This document shows, piece by piece, positions 1 to 10,614 of a stretch of 64,000 nucleotides of DNA (positions within the stretch are counted from its first letter, which is position 1; the number at the start of each line of letters is the position of its first letter). The stretch spans positions 11,482,468 through 11,546,467 of the forward strand of contig NC_084894.1 in NCBI RefSeq assembly GCF_958979055.1, read 5' to 3'. Origin of the DNA: Alnus glutinosa (taxonomy: Eukaryota; Streptophyta; Magnoliopsida; Fagales; Betulaceae). The position numbers and the translations under genes were made by a program. A model generated the notes under the pieces. That model made no database searches. It saw only the letters and a program-made list of their open reading frames with translations, and had not been told where the DNA came from.

Positions 1-666
1 TATTTAGTAAGTTTTAAATGTTTTCAGATTAGCCGGTGTTTGCTGTATTAGCTATTGGTAAATTGTGGCTAATATAGTGCTCGCACGACTAAAAATAAAA
101 GAAAGGTTGGGTTCTTTACGAAAACTCAGTCAGTCTTATACCACTGAGGTCTTAGTATGTTTTATGCTAAGGCGGTGAACTCATCATTTCACCTATGCGG
201 ATGTGGAAACCACCACAACCGTGTAGATGATGTTCCTATGATTGCAGGCACTCCTGAGGCGGACGACGATTCGGTAGCACACTACCTGGGTTACTACGAT
301 TGATGCACGTAGCGACGATCGTAGTGAGGTAGGACTATGATGTCCTTATTTTTGGGTATTTTTGTGTATGGCTTGATGTGTGGGTCACACCATATTTTGT
401 ATCAGCCATACTTTTGTAGTTACATGTATTAAACTTTAAACAAATAGATTGTATTATGGCTCGCATATGTTTAGACAACTAGTGTGTTTATAGTTATGCT
501 TTCCCGCTTTATTGATGTTATCATAAAGTCTTCCGCTGTAGATGTAACTCTGTATATTAGGTGCATGTTATGGGCATGTGCCTATGTTGGCTGAGCGACA
601 TATAGTCGTGCCACTGCGATGACTCATTTTACGCTTTGTATATAAAAAAAAAAACGGGTCGTCACA
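1..666. mobile_element. Ty3/gypsy-type LTR, right end (partial)
   Basis: The segment has no coding potential and ends in GGGTCGTCACA, after a TATATAAA run and an A tract. The CA end and the overall character recall the end of a large plant gypsy (Del/Tekay-like) LTR. The left part is outside the window, so neither terminal match nor target duplication can be checked. Assignment is by resemblance only. Confidence 0.4.
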
Positions 667-2360
667 TTCCCCTCAATATTTTCTGCATCAACCGCATGTC
701 CAGCATTCCCCAAGCCAACATCCCCATCAGCATTCCCCAAACCAGCATCCCCCTCGGCATTCCCTAAGCCAGCATCCCCTCGGCATTCCCCAAGCCAACA
801 TTCCCCTCATCATCACCCTCTGGTGGTGGCAAAAACAGTACTTCCCCAACAATATCTGGTTCATCAACCCTATGTTCGACATATATGTGAACACTCGTCA
901 ATCCATATACTTCTTCAATGTTGAGAAAATCCACTACCTGTTCATCATTTGTCAATGGCTTCCCCAATTCCTCCACATCATTGTCAACCATCTTGAACCA
1001 GTATCTTACGTCATTCACATACCCAAGATCCCTAACAACATCCTCAATTTCCCATGCCGAAAGGAAATCAATATCGTAGTTTTTGATTTCATCCTTCAGC
1101 CCCCCAACATATTGAAGGCCAAGATTGTGTTGCACTACTCCACCATGGTGAATGGTGATATCCAATAACATATCTGCAGATGGAGTTGTGAATGAATGAG
1201 AGTCAAAGAATTTTTTGTTGTTGGAATTCTAATTGCTGAATATAAAATATGATGTTGAAAAAATATGCATGGTTTAGATGAAAAGTTTGCATGAAAGGTT
1301 TGGAGTACGTTGCCAATGTTTCAGAATAAAGTTTGTCCAACTGTTACTAACATGCAGCAATAATAAAGTGGACAAACTATGTAAGAAAAGGACCACATGT
1401 TGACAAACCCAGGGACCACAAGGGACCACATGTTAACTGCATGTCTAATGGTAAGAATTTAAAGAAATGGTTTGAAAACAAGAAGCTCAGGGACCAAAAT
1501 GTCAAACACATTACACATAGTCACTACTTACTTTATTCTGAAACACAAACTCGGGAAGACGAAAATGACCCCACTGCCCCACATGTAAACTGCTTAATTT
1601 ATTCACAACTATCCTTACTGACAAACACATAGCACTAATTTATGTTTCCCACCACCCGTTTTACAAGCCATCACAACATCAACATCCGACCCACATGTTG
1701 AAAAGTTTGCAACATCCAGACAAATATCTACATTGAAGTTGACAACTCAACAATAACAAATTCCAAAGTAAAAGTTATATAAAATTATATCCACATCGGT
1801 GATAACAACATCATTTCTTAAAATCTGGACAAAATTACCCAAAACCCTAAATTGGGGAAACCCTAAAATCTAAAAGTACGTAAAAGTCGAGATGTTACCT
1901 TTAACACAAGGATGCTGAAGACAATGACAATGACCACGAACGGAACGGATACGAAGAGATTTTCCACAGCAACGCCAAGGACCACGGACGGAGACGACGA
2001 GCACGGACTTTGTTTTTGGATGAATAGAAGTGACAAGTCCTTATGTTTTCCACTGTCTTCACTCTTTCCTCCCTCGGTATTCATGAAAATTTTCAAAATG
2101 CCGTCCATACTCTTGCCGCACGTGTTGGGGATGACGTTTAAGGTCAAAATCAAAATGGCATCGTTTTTACTATGACGTGTAAGCGCCTACGTGGACAAGT
2201 GCTGACTCACCCAGATGGAAGTTAGAAAAATGGATGGAAAAATGACTGAAGGATCATTTTCAAATTCACGAAAAAGTTAAGCACCAAATACTTACTTTCA
2301 AAAAGTAAGGGATCGAATTCAAATGGCACTCTGACTTAGGGATTTATTAGACATTTACCC
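667..2360 (-). mobile_element. Truncated MuDR-like (MULE) element
   Basis: Read on the minus strand, the right edge starts GGGTAAATG and continues with a non-coding terminal region ending near 2150. A transposase N-terminal fragment lies further downstream at 764-1171. This layout fits the 5' half of an autonomous MULE. The rest, including catalytic domain and other terminal repeat, is missing; the element stops where the LTR-like segment at 1-666 begins. Region 1180-2150 has short direct repeats (GGGACCACA) but no recognisable gene. Confidence 0.45.
764..1171 (-). pseudogene. MULE transposase N-terminal (PB1-like) fragment
   Basis: A 135-residue reading frame begins with IHHGG, then YVGG, DIDFLSAWEIED, LGY and LTNDEQVVDFL. 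This order resembles the PB1-like N-terminal domain of plant mudrA-type transposases. An acidic, glycine-rich tail follows, with the motif GLGNAEG. The same motif continues in other frames over 675-800, where a roughly 24-bp unit is repeated in tandem. The DDE catalytic domain, zinc knuckle and SWIM domain are absent, so it cannot encode an active transposase. A captured or domesticated short protein cannot be excluded, but the MULE-like context favours a remnant. Confidence 0.5.
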
Positions 2361-2724
2361 TTTTATTTTATGAATTTCAGTTTTCCTATCTCCATTAGAC
2401 GTCATTTTTATAAAATTGTTACCGATCTCTAATATATAAATAAAAATTAAATTACAGACAAAAGTTGTTTTTCCTTAATTTTTTTTTTTTTTTACTATAT
2501 GATTAAATCGATCAATATATTGTGAAATTCTTAGGTACTCTATATTATATATATACGATTCTTTAAATCCTAACCATTATTTTCAAATAAAATGGTGGGG
2601 ATTATGTCACTTCAACATTCATTACAGATTAGTAAAGATAAAGATCTTTGACATTTTGTATAAATTAGTGAATTAAGCAAAATAATTGATATATTTGGTT
2701 ATATTTGAGCTGTAAATGATATTG

Positions 2725-3510
2725 TATGTACTGTTCAAAAGTGCACCTTTTATTTTGTGCAGAGAAGCAAGACTTTTTTTTTTGGTATTTTTTTTTTATC
2801 TCTTATATACGACTTATTTAAGCTATTGGAATAATTTAAATTCTTATAAACAAAAACCAAAATAGTACACGTGGAAATATATATATTGACATCCTATTAT
2901 TTCATTTTGAATAACACTCTAACTACAACTTTTTTACAACACGTTGCTACGCACGTCGACCACTATATTAATTATATTTTAGGAAAGAAAAAAAAAATTG
3001 TTTGTAGTCAACCACTATAACTATATATACTCTTCATGAAAATTTCGAGAAATGAAAATAAAAAATAAAAAATAAATCATTTTCTTGAATTTTTTGGGTT
3101 TTTTTTTTTCTAAAAAAAAAAAAATTTGTTTCTAAAGGATAATTATGTCATTTTTGCACAAACCATCGACGAAATTAAAAGTTAGGAAAATTTGCAAACT
3201 ATTTGGTAGTAAGAAAGAATAAATGTACTTTCTCCAAAATTTTATTACTATTCATTTTTCAATTACATATTAACGTGTGAAAATATTGTAAAAAAATAAA
3301 TAAAATAAAAAAGGTTTATCTCTAACTTCTTTTTCTTTTATTTTATTTTTCATTTTAAAATGATAAGGCAATGGTTAAAAAGACAACCTAATGTGGTGCC
3401 AAGTCAAGAATAATCCTACCTTTCCTCCTCAATTATCTCCCTCTGGAATTCGCATTCCTTTGACCTGGTTCCCTATTTATCAACCAAACGCGTTTTCTTT
3501 TTGAGCTGTA
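2725..3510 (+). repeat. Distal copy of the hyccin upstream region
   Basis: This stretch is a diverged copy of 4065-4995, the DNA directly before the hyccin start codon. Shared landmarks in the same order include TTTTATTTTGTG, AAACAAAAACCAAAAT, TACATATTAAC, GGCAATGG, TCCTCAATTATCTCCCTC and CCCTATTTATCAA. Similarity stops just before the start codon; the distal copy runs into AT-rich DNA with no coding part. It looks like a tandem duplication of promoter and 5' leader only. Confidence 0.7.
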
Positions 3511-3540
3511 ACTATTACAGATTTCTGTCTTCATATTTTT

Positions 3541-4037
3541 AAGGAAAAAAAAACACATAATTATTAATGTCATTCTTCCAAACAACTAATTGTGTCAATC
3601 TCTTTCTCTAAATTACCAAAAAAGTCAATGTCCACTCTAATTAATGACAAAAATACCCTTCATAAACTTATTAAATTTAAAAAAAAAAAACTAAGAAAAT
3701 TATTTTTTTAAAAAAATTAAAATAACAAAAAGTTATACCAAACAAAAAAAAAAGAATTTGTTTTTAAAAAGGTAAGTTTTTAAGTTTTAAGTTTTTTGTT
3801 TTTATTTTTTAAGTTTATTTTTTTATTTTTCAAATTTATAAGAACATCTTTAATTGTCTTATTGAAAAAAAAATAAAAAAAAATTGGATAATATTTGTCC
3901 GCTTGTTGGTCCTAAGAGAGACATTGTCATGTTTTGGTAATTTGAGTGGAGAGTCTAGAGATATTGACACAATTGATAATTTTGGGGATATTAACAATTA
4001 ATTGGTAGTTTGAAGGGGATATGTATACTTTTCCCTA
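3541..4037. mobile_element. Foldback element, terminal-inverted-repeat family A
   Basis: The two ends are long imperfect inverted repeats. The left contains AATTGTGTCAATCTC and AAATTACCAAAA, and the right contains their complements around TTGACACAATTGATA. The centre is A/T-rich with no reading frame. Relatives with the same terminal text lie at 10419-10974 and 17833-18355. It separates the two copies of the hyccin upstream duplication. No clean target duplication is visible, so the edges are approximate. Confidence 0.55.
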
Positions 4038-4064
4038 TTTTTTAACAATAATTGTGTTGTTAAA

Positions 4065-4995
4065 ATTAAAAGTGCACACTTTTATTTTGTGAAGAGAAGC
4101 ATGAAGATACATATATATGGTATTTTTATCTCTTAAATAGTACTTAGTCAATCTATTGAATAATTTAAATTCTTATAAACAAAAACCAAAATATTACATG
4201 TGAAACTATACATCGGACATCCTAGTATTTCCTTATGAATAATACTATACTTACAACTTTTTTACAACATGCTGGTACGCACGGCAACTATTAAGTTTTT
4301 TTTAAGGGAAAAATATATTTACCCTTATATTAACTACCAAGTAATATGCAATGTCCCCCAAACTACTATTGGGGTTACAATGTGTTCCCCTTTTGTGTTT
4401 AAAAAAATAAAAAATGATCGAAATAAAAAATAATTTTCTTTAACTTTTTTCTTCTTTTTTTTTTTTTTTGTCTATTTCAATTTTTTTTCCTTTTTTTTTT
4501 TTTAATTAATGATAATTTTGTCATTTTTCTTCAAAAAGGTACATTACAACACGATAGTAGTTTTTAAGAACATTGCACCAATTAAAAGTTAAGAAAACAT
4601 TACAAATTTTTTTGATAGTTACAAAGACTAAATGTACTTTTTTCAAAATTTTAATACTCTTAGATTACATATTAACTTGTGAATAAATTGTAAACAATTT
4701 TTTTTTAAAAAAAAAATTATTTATTAATTTATTTTCCTTTGAAAATAAGAAGGCAATGGCACGAAAGACGAACTAAATGCCGTTGCCAAGTTAAGAATGA
4801 TCTAAAATAAAAATAAATTTAATTTAATTTTTTAAAAAATAAAAAATAAAATAAATAAAATAAAAGAAAAAGAAGAAGAAGAAGAAGTTAAGAATGAATC
4901 TACCTTTCTTCCTCAATTATCTCCCTCCAGAATTCACATTCATTTGACCTGCTTCCCTATTTATCAATCCAACGCGTTTCCTTTTAAGCTGGTCC
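4065..4995 (+). promoter_or_regulatory. Probable promoter and 5' leader of hyccin (proximal copy)
   Basis: The segment ends 9 bases before the hyccin ATG and is the proximal copy of the duplication whose distal copy is at 2725-3510. A TATA-like CTATTTAT at about 4957 is followed by a CT-rich leader (TCCTCTCTCTC). Both copies keep this core, so the distal copy may also hold promoter activity. Transcription start is inferred, not seen. Confidence 0.45.
4801..4884. mobile_element. 84-bp A-rich insertion with 13-bp flanking repeats
   Basis: The direct repeat AAGTTAAGAATGA occurs at 4788-4800 and 4885-4897, bracketing an A/T-rich tract that ends in (GAA)n. In the distal paralog at about 3407 the site occurs once, as an empty site. 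This pattern fits a short retroposon (poly(A) end) insertion after the upstream region was duplicated. Confidence 0.6.
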
Positions 4996-5004
4996 TCTCT
5001 CTCA

Positions 5005-6054
5005 ATGTCCGACGACACCCCCACCTCAGAAACCACCACCAGCCCCGCCTGCACATCGGAACCCACACCCTTCACATCTCCACCGTCCGATTCCCTCTCC
5101 AAAACCCAATCTGCCATCCAATCACTCTCCTCCATCCTCCCCTCAACCCTTCCTCCTCCTCTCTCTTCCGCTTTCTCTCTTCTCCATGACCCCGAAGTCG
5201 CCGCCCAAATATCCTCCCTCCTCCGCCACCCAAACTCCGGAGCCGGCGACAACAATCTCTGCCGCTGGCTCTATGACACCTTCCAATCTGGCGACCCGGA
5301 CCTCCAACTCGTCGCCCTCCGGTTTGTACCCACCATTGCAGGCGTATACCTCTCCCGCGTCACTCTCCGCAAACCCCTCGCCGGCTTTGAGGCGGTCCTC
5401 CTGGCCCTCTACGCGCACGAGACGACTTCACGCGCCGGCCAGCCCGTAACCGTGAGCGTTCCCGACTTGTCGCACCCGAGCGTTTACCACGAATCTAAAG
5501 CACCCATTAACAACAACGCCGCAGAGCTTAATCTTGCGGTTCTTTCCCCGACTTTGGAGCCTCATGGAATCGTGAGATCTACGAAACGGGCTCGGATTGT
5601 TGGGGTGGCGTTGGAGTTGTATTACAGTAAGATATCCCAGATGCCAGATGGGTCAAAGATTGATTTCTGTGAGTTTTGTATGGTTTGGTCTGGCCACGCG
5701 TACGACGAGAGCGACTGTGAAATCAGCGAGAGGATGGAGAAGGAGGGGAGGATTCCTTTGCCATGGGAGCTGTTGACACCGGTCTTGAGAATCCTGGGTC
5801 ACTGCATTGTGGGGAAAAGGGAGAAGAAGCAAGTGTTTGATGCGGCATGGGCGGCGTGTAGGAGCCTGCATGCGAGGTCTGTGCATGATATCAATCCTAG
5901 GGCTATGTTGGCCACCGGAAGTCTGCTTAGCCTTGGGAAGATGGATATGGAGCCCGTCGAGTGTTTTGATCCGACCGATAATATTCATAACTCTGATGTC
6001 CTTACGGTGGTCTCTACCTCCGGAACAAACAGTACAACACATGTAGAAGAGTAG
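5005..6054 (+). CDS. Hyccin-domain protein (PI4K-alpha complex subunit)
   Basis: The 349-residue protein is intronless. Residues 1-50 are Ser/Thr/Pro-rich and probably disordered. A hyccin-type helical domain follows from about residue 55 to 310, with recognisable stretches LCRWLYDTFQSGDPDLQL, RFVPTIAGVYLSR, FEAVLLALYAHE and LPWELLTPVLRILGHC. In plants, hyccin-family proteins (HYC1/HYC2 in Arabidopsis) join the NPG scaffold and EFOP proteins to hold PI 4-kinase alpha 1 at the plasma membrane, where it makes PI4P. The length fits plant members. The start is the first ATG of the frame and directly follows the CT-rich leader. The first half of the gene is GC-rich against AT-rich surroundings. 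It is convergent with the LTPG gene. Membership is by recognition of conserved segments, without a search. Confidence 0.9.
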   Translation: MSDDTPTSETTTSPACTSEPTPFTSPPSDSLSKTQSAIQSLSSILPSTLPPPLSSAFSLLHDPEVAAQISSLLRHPNSGAGDNNLCRWLYDTFQSGDPDLQLVALRFVPTIAGVYLSRVTLRKPLAGFEAVLLALYAHETTSRAGQPVTVSVPDLSHPSVYHESKAPINNNAAELNLAVLSPTLEPHGIVRSTKRARIVGVALELYYSKISQMPDGSKIDFCEFCMVWSGHAYDESDCEISERMEKEGRIPLPWELLTPVLRILGHCIVGKREKKQVFDAAWAACRSLHARSVHDINPRAMLATGSLLSLGKMDMEPVECFDPTDNIHNSDVLTVVSTSGTNSTTHVEE

Positions 6055-6270
6055 TATTCATACATGCATGCTTTATAATTATGTGTTTATCGGTTCTATT
6101 ATAAAAAGAAAAAAATTGAAGGACCAATGAAACTATAACATCAATCTAATTGAGATGAGAATCGAGTATTTAGAATTATTTCAAAAAAAAAAAAATAAAT
6201 TATTTTACTAATTGATATTATTATTATTATGTGATCAAATTTTTTTTTGGTGGGGATTTGAGTGCCTCTT

Positions 6271-6273
<3 letters not shown>

Positions 6274-6328
<55 letters not shown>
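6274..6328. repeat. (AT)n microsatellite
   Basis: About 27 uninterrupted AT units lie downstream of hyccin. Similar AT tracts occur at 20222-20264, 23174-23211, 24152-24190, 42886-42921 and 56141-56192, often inside transposons. Confidence 0.9.
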
Positions 6329-6330
<2 letters not shown>

Positions 6331-6715
6331 GGTTGAAGTGGATTTCTAGAGATACTTTGATACTTAAATCAGTAACAGTTTTTTAAGAAAATTGAAAAGA
6401 GAAAGTGACAGAGGAGGGATGGGCTTTTTGCTCAATGTATATGATAGCATTATACCAATGAGGTAATTTTTTTGGATTGGTGTGAGTTATCATGTGGATC
6501 AATAGCTATGAGAGTGTACGGTTTTAAGAGTGATTTGATTTTTTTTTTTTTCCTGCTTTAATGGCTTGATTATCGATCTTTTATGTAGATCATTAATTTG
6601 AGAGGTACGCAATACTTTCAATGGAGCCTTCTTTAAGTGCATTCCTCTCTTTGAGTCTAACCTCCATTGACACACCTGGAAGGACCCTTTGGAAGGACCC
6701 TTTGTATTTAGAAAA

Positions 6716-6868
6716 ATGATTATTTTACGAACTTTTTGCACAATTTGTACACAATCAAGACACATTGGTGTGACCCATGCATGGTGGGATCCATATGCAT
6801 AGGTCCCACTAATGGGTTTTGATTGTGTAAAATTAAAGTTGTGCAAAATGGGTTGTAGAAGAATCACC
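6716..6868. mobile_element. MITE-like inverted repeat
   Basis: The left arm (TTTTGCACAATTTGTACACAA) is complementary to the right arm (TTGTGTAAAA...GTTGTGCAAAA) around a centre with ATGCATGGTGGGATCCATATGCAT. No coding frame is present. Target duplication is not clear, so the family and edges are uncertain. Confidence 0.4.
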
Positions 6869-6954
6869 CCGCCCTTGTGCTTAACTCTCTGTCCTTTTTG
6901 TAGGCTCTATCGATATGTGGTTCAAATACGATTAATTAACTCATTGTTAAGATT

Positions 6955-7072
6955 GTCCTCAAGGGGTAGCTCAATTGGTTGGGGATCATGCCTCATGAAG
7001 CGGATGTCAGTAGTTCGGATCTCTTCTTTCCCCCTCTTGTGTGGACATGTCAAAAAAAAAAAAAAAAAAAAA
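6955..7072 (+). mobile_element. tRNA-derived SINE with target duplication
   Basis: The 118-bp body starts after a 17-bp direct repeat (6938-6954) that recurs with one mismatch after the poly(A) tail (7073-7089, core ATTGTTAAGATT). A pol III A box (TAGCTCAATTGG, 6966-6977) and a B-box-like AGTTCGGATCT (about 7012) are spaced as in a tRNA gene. The tail is about 23 A. The head resembles a tRNA, but it cannot fold as an intact tRNA with a 3' acceptor. This is a short, fairly fresh SINE copy. Confidence 0.8.
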
Positions 7073-7089
7073 AACTTATTGTTAAGATT

Positions 7090-7788
7090 AAATGTAGATC
7101 TAAGACAAATTTGAACATGGATCCTAAAAATCACCAAAGAATAATTTGTTCCACATAAAGTTGTCTCAAATTCTTTTTTATTTTTTAGTAGAATACTTAT
7201 TTAGAGTCATTGTAAAAGGAAAGTATTTTCCTTCTCATATATATATAAGTAATTAATATTCAATATCTAAATTAATTCAAATAATAATTAGATACATAAG
7301 CAATACAACATTCTTTGTCCAGCAAGAAACGGGAGTTTGAACCGTATCAATTATTGTTGGTTCTAAAGATTCAATAATTCCCAAGTAGCTAGGGCTGCTT
7401 TCATAAAGGAAATAATATAGATTATCATACTTTGAAGCTTTAAGTGTATTGAAATTTTGGATGTAGGTCTGTCAAGCCGAACCACGTAAGTATTGATGTG
7501 TTACGTCATTGGCTTATTCGATCTATCAATCATCTCTTTTTGGTTTTTTTTTTTTTTTTCATTTTTACATTAATCCGAAATGCTAAGTTTTTACGATCGA
7601 TAAATTTAAAAACTAAATATATATATCTACTTTTCACGAAATCAATAAAGGAACTGATCCGACATATATTATTGGCTAATTAATAAGCAAATTAAAGGAC
7701 TCACTGTTACAACATTTTGTGTTTCTTAAATAAATCTGGTTACAACATCTGAATATGAAATTGAATCAGAAAAGATTGATCGATATAA
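7090..7788. other. Intergenic DNA between hyccin and LTPG
   Basis: AT-rich DNA with no reading frame I would call a gene. The part next to 7789 should contain the LTPG 3' untranslated region. A 61-residue frame at 7498-7683 is low-complexity chance. Confidence 0.6.
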
Positions 7789-10572
7789 TCAGAAGAATGT
7801 TGGAAGAAATGCAATGGCTATGCCAAAAGTTATTGGGAGAGCAGACCCTGCAATGCTTGAAGCTTCACTGTTGTTGTTTCCAGGTGACAGTGACGGGGCG
7901 CCAACTGCTCCTTCTGGTGTAGGCATGTAATTAACCTTATTAGGGCTACGAGTACTATGTAATGGGTGAAGAGGAAGACCCTGCTACTAGTATTACCTTA
8001 CACTAATTTTTATTTTTTTAATAAATTTCACAATAAATTTGATTAAATGACTTTCGATCACAATATTGTTGTTGTTGTTGTTATTGTTTTTTTTTTTTTT
8101 TTTTGTTAATATATATAATTTTCTTGCATGTCTAATATTATTGTTATAACATGAAAACCCCAGTTGCAACATCCAGCAATAGAAATGGAACTCAACAAAT
8201 TAAAAAATAAAAAATAAAAACGTTTAAAGAGGAAGGATTTAATTACCTGGTGAGAGAGGCCCCTCACTCGCTGTTGGAGCTCCTATAGGGATTCCGAGTT
8301 CTGTAAAACACAAATATATATATATATATCATGCCTTTGACGGGGAGTCCCAAAATATAGGTTTGCATATATTGAAGGTGAATCGCCCACAGGAAACATG
8401 ATTGCTAATTCAAACGTTAGAAGAAATCATGTGCTATATATCATATCAACAAAATGAAAATAAGAACTAGAAAGAAAAAAAAATGAAAATAAGAGGCCAC
8501 GTGGACGTAATTTTGATACATTCTAGCTAGCTAGTACAAGCGTGTGGTTCCTACCATCTTTCTAAAGCCATTTATGTAAAGGTTTCACATTGGGGTGAAA
8601 ACACGTACGGCGGATATTATCGACCTGCATCCGTAATCTGTAACTAATCACTATCTGCATATGCAAATGTAAATGCGTTTAGAAAAAATATTATTCACAT
8701 ATGTGAATGCGGATAGTAGTTTTAATATATGCGGATACGATTATTAACTGCATCCTCATTCCTTTTATATATAATATATTAGATAAGTTAACCTAAACGA
8801 CGTCGTTTTGAATTTGATAAGTTTAGAACCTTTAAGTTATATTAGGTTTTTTTTCACTATCATCAAAGTCATATCTCATTACATTTACTTTGGGTAATTC
8901 AAATCCCGATTATTCTATGAGACAATGACCCTCTATGGTTGATAATCATAAATTGTGTAACAAATGAAATCTTAATTTATTTAAGCTTGTATATAGTAAT
9001 AACCGCATTATTTAATTATGCATATATATATTTAGATAGTAATCTAAAACATCAATTACCTCATATGCGGATAGCGAGTAATAACCACAATAACTGCACG
9101 AATGCGAATAGTAATCGCGTGATGCAGATGCGGATACCTAAAAGTGAAAATCGCATTACGCGGATGTGGATATTGCTCGTATCCGCATCTGAATCTTCAC
9201 CCATAACTTGTACATGCATATGTAAATATGGTTATTGGTACTAACTACATTCACATCCGCATCATGCGTTTATCACATTTAGGTAACCTAATTTGCATTT
9301 GTATTATGCAGTTACTAACCGTTATCCGTGCGGTTATTGCATTTATTAACCGTTATCTGCATATTAGATAATGAACCTTTTAGGCCTATTTGAGTTTGTT
9401 GGGCCTTCTTTGAACATCTATTATGACCTATTTTAAGCGATTTTGAAAATATTTTTGCCAGCTTTTAGTATTTTTGGCCTGTTTTAGTCTTTTTTTAACC
9501 ATAGTATTTTAGATGAAATCCATATCTTGATTCCACATTCCAGCTTAAAAACATAAACTAAACACTATACCAATTACCAAAGGTCCAAAACGACGTCATT
9601 TTAGTGAATTTGTTTATATATAAAGATACATGGATACGGTTATTAACCGCATCCGCTTACTCTAAACCGGTATCCGCATCTGCATATGCCGTTAGTGAGT
9701 TTTGCTAACCGCATTCACCACCCTAGATCATGTTGGAATTTATTGGAGCTTGCCCAATTTGTATGCAAATGAAATGCAGGAAATAAAGTGACATGGCTAA
9801 GTTACAAAAATTTAGCCATAAAATATAAAAATGCATATATAAATAAAATGGAAAACATTAAACTCTAATAAAAATTACATAGAAATTAAATAAAACCATT
9901 TATGAGTCGAACTATATATAGTACAAAAAACAAATAAATAAAAGAAGGCTTAGACTTCAATAGCCCATTTTGACTCAAGAAAGAACTAACATGCTTCTTA
10001 ATGCAGTTTGCTTATTGATAACATTCATAGATATATATATTTTAAATAAGAATAATAATAATAATAATAACAGTGAAAAGAAAAAGAAAAAAGAAAATAA
10101 ATAAACAAGACAAGCTTATCAAAGAATGCCTTTAAGGGCATTGTTTATGGGGGATCAAAGTTCAAACGCTCATTTTTTAAGCTCATTAAAAAAAAAAAAA
10201 AAAATGGAGTTAAAAATTGATACCGGTAGGAGACACAAGGTTAGTGATGAATGGACAATAGTTACAAAAGGTTTCTTACATTATATTATTTGTCTAAATT
10301 GTTAATTCGGACATATATAATTATTGTAGATCCAATCCAATTAGAGTGCTAGACTGTAATTAATACTTAATCTTTAAATGAGTTGTCTAGAAAGAAAAAA
10401 AAAATTAAAAAAAAAAATACACGTACCCCTGGCCTCTTAAACTACCACTAATTGTCAATGTGCCCTCGAAACTATCAATCGTGTCAATGTACCTCTTAAA
10501 TTACCAAACAATGAGGCTCATAATGACAAAAATACCCTTTATAAAATTATAAAAATTCTTAAAAACAAAATA

Positions 10573-10614
<42 letters not shown>

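Noticed and set aside
1835..1866. Telomere-like AAACCCTAAA words
   Set aside because: Only isolated single units, not a tandem telomeric array.
5143..6042. Several frames overlapping hyccin on both strands
   Set aside because: Shadows of the GC-rich hyccin reading frame.
6960..7045. tRNA gene
   Set aside because: A and B boxes are present, but the sequence cannot close an acceptor stem and is followed by poly(A) with flanking duplication, so it is a SINE.
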